Notes: generated by a model not told the origin, from the letters alone. A DNA stretch of 64,000 nucleotides from CAILZL01 sp049840395 (GCA_049840395.1 JASGLD010000008.1:62001-126000); one strand, 5' to 3'. Shown: positions 35,293 to 44,192, numbered from the stretch's first letter. Translations and numbers: made by a program.

Positions 35293-36833
35293 CCCAGCCT
35301 CCGCAAACAGGCCAGTGCTACTTCACGATCGCTGAAGTAACGCGCTTCGAAACCGATGATCTGGTAGTCCTCGTGTCCCTTACCGGCGATCAACACGATG
35401 TCTTCCTCGCCTGCGTCCTGCAGCGCCAGCTCGATGGCCTTGGCGCGATCGTGCTGCACCGTGAACGGATGACCTTGCAGGCCGGTCATGCCGGATTGAA
35501 TGGCAGTAATAATTTTCGCCGGATCTTCACTGCGTGGATTGTCGTCGGTCAGCACGACTTGATCGGCCAGACGCGCCGCCACTGCGCCCATCTGCGGACG
35601 CTTGCCGGCATCGCGATCGCCGCCGCAACCGAACACGCAAATCACGCGACCCTGTGCGTGTTGCTTAAGCACAGTGAGCGCCTTCTCAAGCGCATCCGGT
35701 GTGTGCGCATAGTCGATCACGGCACGCTTGGTCACGCCGTTGTTAGTGGCCTGCAACAACTCCATGCGTCCGGGGGGCGCCACAGCTTGCTGCAATACTT
35801 GCACGGCCTGTAGCAATGGCACATTCCAACCCACCAACACGGCCAGCGCGGCCAGCAGATTTTCCGCATTGAAGCGACCGAGCAGGGCAGAACGCAAAGT
35901 GGCATTACCGAAGCTGCCGGTGATATCCAGCTCCATGCCCTGCGCGCTCAAGCGCACCGCACCGGCACGCAGCACACGCGCATAGGGCAGATCACGCGCG
36001 GCATCGCATGAATAAGCAGTAGTCAGCGCGGCGGTGGAATCGCGGCTCAACAACTCGCGACCGAAAGCATCATCGGCATTGATGACGCGATGACGCAATT
36101 CAGGCCACTGAAACAGCAAGGCCTTGGCCTCACCATAGGCCTGCATGTCGCCGTGATAGTCGAGATGATCGCGGCTGAGATTGGTGAACACCGCGGTATC
36201 CACGCACATGGCGGCGATGCGCGCTTGATGCAGGGCATGTGACGACACCTCCATACCCACCACCTGCGCACCGGTATCGCGTAACTCGGCCAACTGACGG
36301 TGCACGCTAAAGACATCGGGCGTAGTGTGCGTAGCGGTATGCAGGGCATTAATGCGTCCGTACCCCACCGTACCGGAATAACCGGCAGCCAGACCGCAAC
36401 GCTCGGCGGCATCAGCGATGAGATAGGCAGTGGTGCTCTTGCCATTGGTGCCGGTGACTGCGGCAATTTCCAATGCTGTTGAAGGCTGTGCATAGAAGCG
36501 GCTGGCCAATTCACCCAGTAGCGTCGAGAGCCCCGGTACTGCCAACGCAAATACATTGGGTAAAGCCGGTGCGCTGCGCTCCGCATCCGGTTGCCACAAC
36601 ATCACCGTCGCGCCGCGGCTGGCGGCCTGCAACGCATAATCAAGACCATGACCTTGCAGGCCGGGCACGGCGATGAACATCGAATTCGCCACCAGCTTGC
36701 GGCTATCGAGACCGATGCCATCGATGGTGATGTCAGGCAAACGCTCGAAAGAGGCATCGTCAATCAAACCGCGCAACAAAGTGCGCAATGAGTGCGAAGC
36801 GGACACAGGGGATTGAATCGCCAATGCATTCAT
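35289..36833 (-). CDS. murE: UDP-MurNAc-tripeptide synthetase MurE (meso-diaminopimelate-adding)
   Basis: This is a 514-residue Mur ligase. The ATP loop GTNGKSTTAYL is at about 128. The DNPR motif (LTDDNPRSEDP, about 430) selects meso-diaminopimelate rather than lysine, consistent with a Gram-negative wall. It overlaps ftsI by 4 nt and murF by 4 nt. Confidence 0.97.
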   Translation of the reverse strand: MNALAIQSPVSASHSLRTLLRGLIDDASFERLPDITIDGIGLDSRKLVANSMFIAVPGLQGHGLDYALQAASRGATVMLWQPDAERSAPALPNVFALAVPGLSTLLGELASRFYAQPSTALEIAAVTGTNGKSTTAYLIADAAERCGLAAGYSGTVGYGRINALHTATHTTPDVFSVHRQLAELRDTGAQVVGMEVSSHALHQARIAAMCVDTAVFTNLSRDHLDYHGDMQAYGEAKALLFQWPELRHRVINADDAFGRELLSRDSTAALTTAYSCDAARDLPYARVLRAGAVRLSAQGMELDITGSFGNATLRSALLGRFNAENLLAALAVLVGWNVPLLQAVQVLQQAVAPPGRMELLQATNNGVTKRAVIDYAHTPDALEKALTVLKQHAQGRVICVFGCGGDRDAGKRPQMGAVAARLADQVVLTDDNPRSEDPAKIITAIQSGMTGLQGHPFTVQHDRAKAIELALQDAGEEDIVLIAGKGHEDYQIIGFEARYFSDREVALACLRRLG

Positions 36834-38572
36834 GGCGTGACCCCCGTCTGTATCAGCGTGGCGGCAGGTACAGTATCCAAACCATCGGGTGGCACGGCCA
36901 GCAAGCGCAATGCGCCGGCCAGGACATTGTGGAACACCGGCGCTGCGACAGTACCTGCGTAATACGCACCGTCGCTGGGATCGTTGACCACCACCACCGC
37001 AGCCAGTCGCGGGTTGGTGGCCGGCACCACGCCACCGAAGCTGGCGATATGACTGCCATTGGAGTAGCTGCCATTCACCAGTCGCTGCGCCGTACCGGTC
37101 TTGCCCGAGACTTGATAACCGATCAATGCCGCCTTGGTGCCGGTACCTTCCGCGGTCACTACGCTCTGCATGATCTTGATCATTTCATGCGCCACGTTTT
37201 CATCGATGACGCGCGTACCTTCCACCGGCCCCTCGATACGCTTGAACGACAAGGGCCGCGAAATACCGCCGGCACCGAGAATCGCGTAGCCACGAGCCAA
37301 TTGCAGCGGCGTAACCGACAGGCCATAACCAAACGACATCCATGCCTGGCTGACCGGCGTCCAGCGCTTGTAGTTGAGCAGCATGCCAGCGGCTTCGCCG
37401 GGAAAACCGCTGCCGGTGACCTGACCAAAGCCAAAGCCGTCAAGCGTCTTCCACATCTGCTCGCGCGTCAGCGACAGCGCCAACTTACTCATGCCGACAT
37501 TGCTGGACTTGGCCATGACCGTAGTCAGCGGCGCAGCACCGATGGGATGCTCATCGCTGATGGGCTTGACGCCCGCACTGACCTGGATGAAACCCGGCGA
37601 GGTATTGATAATGGTATTGGCGTGATAGCGACCGGTGGCCACACCCGCAGTCGCCACGAACGGCTTCATGATCGAACCCGGCTCCATCAAATCCGTGGCG
37701 GCGCGATTGCGGATATTGGCCGGCTCGCGCTGCGTCATATCGTTGGGATTGAACGAAGGCTGATTGACCATGGCGAGAATCTCGCCGGTCTGCACATTGA
37801 TCACGATCACCGATCCCGATGCCGCCTTGTTCTCTTGAATCGCTTTCTTGAGCTCGCGATAAGCCAGATATTGAATGCGCACATCGATGCTGCTGATGAC
37901 GTCCTCGCCGGGACTGGCGGCACGAATGCTCTCCACATCTTCAACCGAACGACCGAGACGATCCTGGATGACGCGCTTGGCGCCCGGCGTGCCGCTCAGT
38001 GCACGGTCATAGGCCAGCTCCAAACCTTCGCGCCCTTGATCGTCGATATTGGTAAAGCCCAGTACATGGCCCGTTACTTCACCCGCCGGGTAGTAACGAC
38101 GATATTCACGCTGCAGATATACACCGGGAATATTCAAAGCCTTCACCTGCGCGGCATCCTTGGGATTCATACGCCGCTTCAGGTAGACAAAATCGCGCTC
38201 GAGATTACTGCTGACTATTTGCACCAGCGACTGACTATTGCTATTCAGCGCCTCAGCCAGCTTGGGAATTTGATCGGCAGCCTGATTCAATTGCGCGGGA
38301 TTGATCCACACCGAATCCACCGGCGTGCTGATGGCCAGCGTTTCGCCATTACGGTCGTAAATGGCGCCGCGATGCGCTGCCAGCGTGGCGACGCGAGCAA
38401 AGCGAGCATTGCCCTGTTTAAGCAGGAATCCATCATCGAGCAATTGCAGATCCACTGCGCGCACTACCAATGCAGTGCCGGCCAGACCCAGCGCCAGCAA
38501 CACCCAGCGCAACCTGCCGCGGAATTGCTCCACGGTAAAAGGCTTGCTATCGGTACTGCGCAAATCGATCAA
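36830..38572 (-). CDS. ftsI: Septal peptidoglycan transpeptidase FtsI (PBP3)
   Basis: This is a 580-residue class B penicillin-binding protein. One membrane helix lies at about 27-47 and a pedestal domain follows. The transpeptidase has SxxK in EPGSIMKPF (about 299), SSN in KSSNVGM (about 355) and KTG in VSGKTGTAQR (about 490). The apparent start is TTG at 38572, supported by the ribosome site GAGGAA 6 nt upstream and by an in-frame stop six codons earlier. This is an unusual start for this gene. Confidence 0.95.
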   Translation of the reverse strand: MIDLRSTDSKPFTVEQFRGRLRWVLLALGLAGTALVVRAVDLQLLDDGFLLKQGNARFARVATLAAHRGAIYDRNGETLAISTPVDSVWINPAQLNQAADQIPKLAEALNSNSQSLVQIVSSNLERDFVYLKRRMNPKDAAQVKALNIPGVYLQREYRRYYPAGEVTGHVLGFTNIDDQGREGLELAYDRALSGTPGAKRVIQDRLGRSVEDVESIRAASPGEDVISSIDVRIQYLAYRELKKAIQENKAASGSVIVINVQTGEILAMVNQPSFNPNDMTQREPANIRNRAATDLMEPGSIMKPFVATAGVATGRYHANTIINTSPGFIQVSAGVKPISDEHPIGAAPLTTVMAKSSNVGMSKLALSLTREQMWKTLDGFGFGQVTGSGFPGEAAGMLLNYKRWTPVSQAWMSFGYGLSVTPLQLARGYAILGAGGISRPLSFKRIEGPVEGTRVIDENVAHEMIKIMQSVVTAEGTGTKAALIGYQVSGKTGTAQRLVNGSYSNGSHIASFGGVVPATNPRLAAVVVVNDPSDGAYYAGTVAAPVFHNVLAGALRLLAVPPDGLDTVPAATLIQTGVTP

Positions 38573-38645
38573 CTTCAGTTCCTCAACTCATCAATGCATT
38601 TGTCAATTCATTTATATGGATCAATTGTCTACTTCAGGGCCCACT

Positions 38646-38921
38646 TCACGGCTGCTTGACCAGCGGCACCTGCGCCGGATCTGGAATCACCATGTGCAAA
38701 TCGTCGCGAGCAATCTTTTCGATACGCCCGTAAGTCACCCACGTGCTTTGTTCCAACCGCAGCTGGCCCCATTCGGTATCCATTTGATCGCGCTCGATCT
38801 GCAGCCGCTGCAATTCCACAAACTGGTTGCGCGATTGCTGCTTGCCCCAGACCACGCCAACCGCACTGCCCAACAAAGCCAACCACAACATCACCAAAAC
38901 CAGTCGCATGGAAATGTTCAT
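38646..38921 (-). CDS. ftsL: Cell-division protein FtsL
   Basis: This is a 91-residue bitopic protein. One membrane helix (about 5-24) is followed by a short coiled-coil (QFVELQRLQIERDQMDTEW). It forms the FtsQLB complex. It overlaps rsmH by 4 nt and is followed by a 73-nt gap to ftsI. The identification rests on size, topology and position, since the family is poorly conserved. Confidence 0.9.
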   Translation of the reverse strand: MNISMRLVLVMLWLALLGSAVGVVWGKQQSRNQFVELQRLQIERDQMDTEWGQLRLEQSTWVTYGRIEKIARDDLHMVIPDPAQVPLVKQP

Positions 38922-39865
38922 GCGGCCTCCTGCACGCGCGACGCGACGCGCAGGATGGAGCTGCGCGCCCGCGGGTTGCGCTTGATTTCCGCCTCGGTGG
39001 GATGAATCGCACCGCCCACTCGCTTAAGTTTGGCGCGACGCTCCGGCGGCACATGCGGCAGTCCGGCGAACATCGGATCGTCCTGCGAATGCTGCTGCAT
39101 GAATTTCTTCACGCGTTGATCTTCCAGCGAGTGAAAGCTGATCACGCATAACCGGCCACCCGGCTTGAGTACTTCGATCACTTGCCGCAAAGCCTGATCG
39201 ATCTGCTCCAGCTCGGCATTCACCGCGATGCGAATCGCCTGGAAAGTACGCGTCGCCGGATGCTTGCCCGGCTCGCGCGTCGGCACCGCATCGCTTACCA
39301 ACTTGGCCAACTGCGCAGTGGTGGCAATGGGCTGCTCATTGCGCGCCTGTACCAATGCCGCAGTAATGCGTTTGGCAAAACGCTCTTCGCCGTACTCACT
39401 GACGACGCGCAGCAAATCACGCTCGCTGACCTTGGCCAGCCAGGCTGCTGCCGTCACTCCAGATGAGTTATCCATCCGCATATCCAGTGGCCCGTCTTGC
39501 ATGAAGCTGAAGCCGCGCGCGGCATCGTCGAGCTGCGGCGACGACACACCCAAATCGAACAACACCCCATCAAACCCCGCAGTCACACCCGCCTCTGCCA
39601 CCGCCGCCTGCAATTGCGCGAACGATCGCTGCACCAGTTGCAGACGAGGCTCATCTGCAAAACGTGCGCGACCCACGGCAATAGCAGTTGGATCGCGATC
39701 CAACGCCACCATGCGGCCCGCATCGTTCAAACGTTGCAACACAGCCTGCGTGTGTCCGCCACGACCGAAGGTTGCGTCGAGATAGCAACCGTCGGCGCGG
39801 ATGGCCAAGGCCGCCAGCACTTCGTCGAGAAGCACCGGCTCATGCGACCACTGCGGCGTCCCCAT
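38918..39865 (-). CDS. rsmH: 16S rRNA m4C1402 methyltransferase RsmH
   Basis: This is a 315-residue SAM methyltransferase that N4-methylates C1402 of 16S rRNA. HEPVLLDEVL and DATFGRGGHTQAVL form the N terminus and SAM loop. DLGVSSPQLD and RGFSFMQDGPLDMRM are the RsmH hallmarks, and VISFHSLEDQRVK lies near the C terminus. It shares one base with the mraZ stop (TAATG). Confidence 0.97.
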   Translation of the reverse strand: MGTPQWSHEPVLLDEVLAALAIRADGCYLDATFGRGGHTQAVLQRLNDAGRMVALDRDPTAIAVGRARFADEPRLQLVQRSFAQLQAAVAEAGVTAGFDGVLFDLGVSSPQLDDAARGFSFMQDGPLDMRMDNSSGVTAAAWLAKVSERDLLRVVSEYGEERFAKRITAALVQARNEQPIATTAQLAKLVSDAVPTREPGKHPATRTFQAIRIAVNAELEQIDQALRQVIEVLKPGGRLCVISFHSLEDQRVKKFMQQHSQDDPMFAGLPHVPPERRAKLKRVGGAIHPTEAEIKRNPRARSSILRVASRVQEAA

Positions 39866-40320
39866 TACAGGAGTATCGAACTCAGTTCGGGTGAAAGTTC
39901 CTGGTTGCCCTGATGCAGCTTGAGGCTGGCTTCACGCTGCGCCACCCACAGCGCTTCATCCCACAACTCAAAACGCGTGCCCTGCCCGGACAGCACTACA
40001 TCGCGTGTCAGGCCGGCGTATTCGCGTAAATTGGGAGGAATCAACACGCGACCGCTGGAGTCGAGTTCCAACTCGGTGGCGTGACCGATCATCAAGCGCT
40101 GCAAACTACGGGCAACCGGATTCAGGGCAGGAAGTTTGGATAACTTACGCTCGATCTCTTCCCAATCAGGTAGGGTGTACAGCAACAGGCAACGTTCGGC
40201 GTGATCAATGGTCACGACCAGCTTGCCGGCTGCGTCCTCAGCAATGTCTTCCCGATAACGGGTTGGCATCGCGAGACGCCCTTTGGCATCTAACGTGACT
40301 TTGTTTTCGCCGCGAAACAT
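39865..40320 (-). CDS. mraZ: Transcriptional regulator MraZ
   Basis: This is a 151-residue protein with two SpoVT-AbrB-like DNA-binding halves (KVTLDAKGRLAMPTRYRE near residue 7 and ELDSSGRVLIPPNLREYAG near 78). MraZ represses its own dcw promoter by binding direct GTGGG repeats. Such repeats are present at 40404-40428, upstream of this gene. Confidence 0.96.
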   Translation of the reverse strand: MFRGENKVTLDAKGRLAMPTRYREDIAEDAAGKLVVTIDHAERCLLLYTLPDWEEIERKLSKLPALNPVARSLQRLMIGHATELELDSSGRVLIPPNLREYAGLTRDVVLSGQGTRFELWDEALWVAQREASLKLHQGNQELSPELSSILL

Positions 40321-40403
40321 GTGATTTCAGCTTGCCCCGACTCGCCCAATACCCGCTCAAAAGACCGACCAGAGACCCCAGCTAGAGACCCGATCCAGAA
40401 ATT

Positions 40404-40428
40404 CCCACCAAATCCCACTTTTTCCCAC
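40404..40428 (-). promoter_or_regulatory. mraZ: Three MraZ boxes
   Basis: On the minus strand GTGGG occurs three times with an exact 10-bp period (40424-40428, 40414-40418, 40404-40408). This is the known MraZ operator arrangement. The boxes lie just downstream of the predicted -10 element, so binding should block the dcw promoter. Confidence 0.9.
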
Positions 40429-40437
40429 TCGGAGCGC

Positions 40438-40467
40438 ACTATAGGGAGGCATAGTTGAGCAAGTCAA
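40438..40467 (-). promoter_or_regulatory. mraZ: Predicted sigma70 promoter of the dcw cluster
   Basis: TTGACT (40467-40462) and TATAGT (40443-40438) are separated by 18 bp on the minus strand. Transcription would start near 40431, at the edge of the MraZ boxes, about 110 nt before the mraZ ATG. The remaining 236 nt up to the kinase gene hold nothing clear beyond weak hairpins. Confidence 0.75.
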
Positions 40468-40703
40468 CGAGAAAACTGAATTTTCTTGTTAGCTGACAGT
40501 GACTTAGCGGCGATTGCGTCTTGAGCAGACGCCACCGAAAACAGGCATTTCAATTGAATCAGAGGCTTAAGCGGCTTTTGTTAAATGAAAATGACGAGTA
40601 TCAGGCGCCTTTTTTGGCACCCAAAATGACGCTCGCATAAGCCCCGGCGGACCGCCTGCGCAAAAGCGTGAACAACATCGACAAAAAGCCCGTTGCAGAA
40701 ATT

Positions 40704-42071
40704 TCAATCGGCGGGATGGCGCGGCAAAACCACCGGTAATTCCATACGAAACACGCTGCCCTGCGGCTGGCCGGCCCGCACATCCAATTGCCCACCATGA
40801 GCCAGAGCGACTTGGCGCGCCAGGCTGAGCCCGATGCCCGAACCACCCACCTTGGTGGTGAAAAACGGCACGAAAATTTGCTCCAACTCGACACCCGGCA
40901 GACCGCAACCGTTATCGGCAATGGTGATTACAACCCGTGTGTCGCCCGCTTCACAGCCAATCGCCAACTCGGGCGCGGCAACCTCAGCCACCGCGTCCAC
41001 TGCGTTACGAATCAGATTGAGTAAAGCCTGTTCCAACAATTCCGGATCGGCTTGAATCGCCAACGACAGCGGCTTGACCTCAACACGGCAAGCAATGCCA
41101 CTGTCATTCAAAGTTGCACTCACCAGGCGCACCATTCCCATCAGAAACGCATGCATTTGAATCGACTGAAGACGGGGCTTGGGCAACTCCGCCACCTGTC
41201 GATAGCGTTCGACGAAACTCAACAACCCCAGGCTGCGTCGTTTAATGGCCTCCAGTGCTTCGGCAATTTCGCCCGATGCTGCATCTCTAATAGGCGTATC
41301 GCGCAGCTTGCGTTGAAACAAGGCTTCCAAACTTTCCGATAACGAAGAAATCGGCGTCAGCGAATTCATCATCTCGTGCGCCAACACGCGCGTCATGTCC
41401 TGCCATGCTTTCAATTCCACCGCATCCAGTTCACCGGAAATGCGCTGCAAGGACAACAACCGGGCAGCCTCCTTGCCCGGCACAGAGAATTGCGTCATGG
41501 AAGCCAGCACTTGATAACCCGCAGCCAACCTCACCACTTGGCGGGCGCCCGGAGCCAATGTGCGTATTTCGTCAGCTGCCTGGGGACCAATCGCAACAAT
41601 CTCCTGCAGATTGACCAAGGACTCGGCTGCCAACTTGCGTGCAGCTCGATTGGCCAAGATCACTCGACCACCACTGTGCAGCACGATCAGTGCAGAGGAA
41701 ACGGTATCCAACAACGCCTGCAGATACTCCAATTGCACGCGTTGCTCGGAGCGGCGCGCTTGAATGGCAGAGGCAGCACGCGCAAACGGCGCAGCCAATC
41801 GAGTGAGGCCGGCAAACCGTTGCACCGGCACTTCAATGACATCCGCAGCCAGCGCCTCGAGAAAACGCTCGGTAGCGTATTCGGCTCGAGCAATAGTGCG
41901 CGCCAGATCGACGCCGACAAGAATAATCAGCAATGCAACAATCAACGTAGTTGCGTATAGATGAGTCGCCGTCAGCAGGTAAACCAGCAAAAACGCCAGC
42001 AAACCAATCAACAAGGCCCGGACGACAACGCTAAGTGTGAGTTGGCCGCGCACAGCGTCTCTAAAGCCCAT
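40704..42071 (-). CDS. NtrY-like sensor histidine kinase with minimal periplasmic loop
   Basis: This is a 455-residue kinase. Two helices (about 14-33 and 40-56) are joined by only six to eight residues, so there is almost no periplasmic sensor. A HAMP-like linker follows, then a PAS-like domain (about 115-210), the H-box AHEMMNSLTPI with His232, an N-box LLNLIRNAVDAV, and ATP lid motifs DNGCGLP and GSGIGLSLARQ. The topology resembles intramembrane-sensing kinases that work with peptide-exporting ABC transporters. It overlaps the response-regulator gene by 11 nt and is divergent from the efflux operon, which is the likely target. Confidence 0.93.
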   Translation of the reverse strand: MGFRDAVRGQLTLSVVVRALLIGLLAFLLVYLLTATHLYATTLIVALLIILVGVDLARTIARAEYATERFLEALAADVIEVPVQRFAGLTRLAAPFARAASAIQARRSEQRVQLEYLQALLDTVSSALIVLHSGGRVILANRAARKLAAESLVNLQEIVAIGPQAADEIRTLAPGARQVVRLAAGYQVLASMTQFSVPGKEAARLLSLQRISGELDAVELKAWQDMTRVLAHEMMNSLTPISSLSESLEALFQRKLRDTPIRDAASGEIAEALEAIKRRSLGLLSFVERYRQVAELPKPRLQSIQMHAFLMGMVRLVSATLNDSGIACRVEVKPLSLAIQADPELLEQALLNLIRNAVDAVAEVAAPELAIGCEAGDTRVVITIADNGCGLPGVELEQIFVPFFTTKVGGSGIGLSLARQVALAHGGQLDVRAGQPQGSVFRMELPVVLPRHPAD

Positions 42072-42615
42072 GCTTGGCCATGCGTCGGTACAACGCGGGA
42101 CGTGTTACGCCCAATGCGGCAGCCGCCAGTGAAATGTTGCCATTGTGATGCGTTAGCGCCCGCTCGATGGCGCTACGCTCCAACGACTCCAGCGTCACCA
42201 CTTCCGCATCACGGCGAACGTAGGTGACATTCACTGCGTTGTTCACCGCGGCAATCAACTTGTCATTGCGCCATGGCTTCAAGATGAAATCCACCGCCCC
42301 CTGCTTAAGCGCCTCCACTGCCAGCGCTACGCCACCATAGGCAGTCATCAGAACGACCGCCAGATTGCGATCCACCGCCTGAATACGCATCAAAGCATTC
42401 AAACCTGCATTACCACTGCGTTCGCCGGTCACGAAATTCATGTCGAGCAATACGGCATCGAATGAACGAGCCGCAAGACAGGCCTCCAGCTGCTCGGTAT
42501 CGCCCAGCATTTCTATGTGCTGCGCATGCGGAGTGAGCGCCACGCGTGCAGCCCGCTGCACATCGGCGTCATCTTCGACAATCAACAATGCATGATCCAA
42601 TGCGGCGTTACTCAT
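42061..42615 (-). CDS. Response regulator, REC plus Fis-type helix-turn-helix
   Basis: This is a 184-residue regulator. The receiver domain (about 8-130) has the acidic pair in VEDDAD, phosphoacceptor Asp58 in LLDMNF and the switch Lys in ILKPW. The C-terminal 40 residues (about 145-184) are a Fis/NtrC-type HTH (LAAAALGVTRPALYRRM). The AAA+ domain of NtrC is absent, so it resembles the RegA/PrrA/ActR layout and should act on sigma70-type promoters. The ATG at 42615 (MSNAAL) is chosen over an upstream alternative outside the domain. Confidence 0.93.
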   Translation of the reverse strand: MSNAALDHALLIVEDDADVQRAARVALTPHAQHIEMLGDTEQLEACLAARSFDAVLLDMNFVTGERSGNAGLNALMRIQAVDRNLAVVLMTAYGGVALAVEALKQGAVDFILKPWRNDKLIAAVNNAVNVTYVRRDAEVVTLESLERSAIERALTHHNGNISLAAAALGVTRPALYRRMAKHGL

Positions 42616-42676
42616 ACGCGCTAGCCTATGTCGCCACCGGTACAGTTCACAAGCCCACCCCACTTTCGCTCACGAC

Positions 42677-42692
42677 TGTTCGTTTCCGGACA
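42677..42692. promoter_or_regulatory. Inverted repeat, candidate response-regulator operator
   Basis: TGTTCG-TTTC-CGGACA is a 6+4+6 inverted repeat with one mismatch, midway in the 179-nt divergent space between regulator and adaptor genes. A second perfect palindrome, CAAGCGCTTG, lies at 42725-42734. Either could be the binding site of the REC-Fis protein. Confidence 0.5.
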
Positions 42693-42794
42693 CTCGTCGT
42701 CGCATCGCGCACGGTTGAAAAACTCAAGCGCTTGTTTTGTTGACTGTTTTTACGAAGCGATTGGCACCGTACACTAATGTGCAAGGAGGTGGCT

Positions 42795-44066
42795 ATGTCG
42801 GCGGTGATGGATAGTCCAATCGTACTACCCTGGTGGCGCAAACCACGCTGGGTACGCACGGGCATTGCTGTTGGCTCATTGGTGTTGGTCGCCATCGCAG
42901 CGACCACATTCCTGGGCAATGCTGAACGCAGCGTGCGCATGACTGCCGCCACGTTAACCATTTCAAAAGTCGAGCAAGGCGTTTATCACGACTTCATTCC
43001 CTTGCGCGGCAAGGTGGTGCCGCGCGATACCGTCTACCTCGATGCATTGGAAGGCGGTAGCGTCAAACGCGTACTGGTGGAAGCCGGCGACTATGTCACT
43101 GCAGGACAACCCCTGGTGGAATTGAGCAACACCGAGCTTGAATTGAATGTGCTCGAGCGCGAAGCACAGTTGGTCAACTCCATCACCCAATTGCAGAACA
43201 CGCAGAACCAGCTGGAACAAACTCGCTTGAACAACGAGAAAGCACTGGCGCAGATCGACTATGACATCGTGCGGTTGGGACGCTTGGTACAGCGCCGCAA
43301 ACCCCTGGTCGCGCAAGGCGTGGAATCGAAAGAAGTTCTCGATACCGTGCAAGACGAACTGAATCATGCCCAGGCAATTCGGCCGCTGCAGGCGCAGAGC
43401 AATCAACAACAGAACGAGCTGCGTCAGCAACAACTGCCGCAAATTCAAGCCCAGCTGACCAAGCTGCAAAAAGACGTGGAAATCACTCGCGGCAAGCTCG
43501 ACAACCTGGTGGTGCGCGCACCGGTTGCCGGGCGCATGACCGCCATCGACCTCAAGATCGGTGAGAGCCGCACTCGGGGCGAGCGCTTCGGTGAAATCAC
43601 GCCCGATACCGGTTACAAACTCTCCGCCGATATCAATGAATATTATCTAAGTCGCCTGCAGAAAAATCAGACGGCCGCGGTGCAACTGTCCGACCAAGAT
43701 ATAGCGCTGCATGTCACGCGGGTTTACCCACAAGTAAAAGACGGCACCTTCAAAGTCGATCTGACATTCGACGCCACCGCACCGGCAGGGCTGTTGCCGG
43801 GCCAGGCGCTGCAAGGAAAGTTAGCACTGGGTAATGACGTGCCCGGAACGGTGTTACCTGCGGGAGCCTTTCTGGAACGCAGCGGTGGCGATTGGGTATT
43901 TGTGCTGGAAGCAGACCGACAATCGGCACAACGTCGACGCATCAAGCTCGGTCGTCGCAATGCAGAACAAGTTGAAGTACTCAGCGGGTTGCGTGCTGGT
44001 GAAGAAGTAATCACATCCGACTACACCGGACTGGAACGAATTGATCGAGTGGACTTGGCCAAGTGA
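42795..44066 (+). CDS. MacA/HlyD-type periplasmic adaptor of the ABC array
   Basis: This is a 423-residue membrane-fusion protein. It has an N-terminal helix (about 24-42) and a lipoyl-like half-motif (VVPRDTVYLDALEGG to GQPLVEL). A long Gln-rich coiled-coil hairpin follows (about 115-225). The second lipoyl half (LVVRAPVAGRMTAID, about 238) and beta-barrel domains complete it. It should connect inner-membrane permeases to a TolC-like channel or act as a periplasmic chaperone. The ATG at 42795 follows a perfect AAGGAGGT site at 42783-42790. It is the first gene of the efflux operon. No outer-membrane channel gene is visible in the window. Confidence 0.92.
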   Translation: MSAVMDSPIVLPWWRKPRWVRTGIAVGSLVLVAIAATTFLGNAERSVRMTAATLTISKVEQGVYHDFIPLRGKVVPRDTVYLDALEGGSVKRVLVEAGDYVTAGQPLVELSNTELELNVLEREAQLVNSITQLQNTQNQLEQTRLNNEKALAQIDYDIVRLGRLVQRRKPLVAQGVESKEVLDTVQDELNHAQAIRPLQAQSNQQQNELRQQQLPQIQAQLTKLQKDVEITRGKLDNLVVRAPVAGRMTAIDLKIGESRTRGERFGEITPDTGYKLSADINEYYLSRLQKNQTAAVQLSDQDIALHVTRVYPQVKDGTFKVDLTFDATAPAGLLPGQALQGKLALGNDVPGTVLPAGAFLERSGGDWVFVLEADRQSAQRRRIKLGRRNAEQVEVLSGLRAGEEVITSDYTGLERIDRVDLAK

Positions 44067-44115
44067 AAAGTTTATTCCCTCACGCACTTGTGGAAAAGAA
44101 TGCTGACTTAAAACC

Positions 44116-44154
44116 GCCCCCACCCTAACCCTCCCCCGCCGAGCGGGGGGAGGG
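44116..44154. repeat. Family A REP-like element, single-hairpin form (copy 3)
   Basis: GCCCCCACCCTAACCCTCCC followed by a CGCCGAGCG loop and GGGGGGAGGG reproduces one half of the paired elements at 5734 and 9611. It lies between the adaptor and ATPase genes. Confidence 0.85.
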
Positions 44155-44192
44155 AATCGGATAGACAAAGAATTAATTCAAAGGAGCACACC

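Noticed and set aside
36788..38659. A 623-codon open frame on the plus strand opposite ftsI
   Set aside because: It is fully antisense to a gene with all penicillin-binding-protein motifs, and its translation is rich in His, Arg and Gln without any domain. It is a shadow produced by codon bias, as are the long plus-strand frames opposite murF (33172-35028) and ftsZ (22127-23488).
42745..42775. Sigma54 promoter before the adaptor gene (TTGGCAC near 42763)
   Set aside because: The -24-like part is present but the -12 GC element is missing at the required distance, and the regulator has no AAA+ domain.
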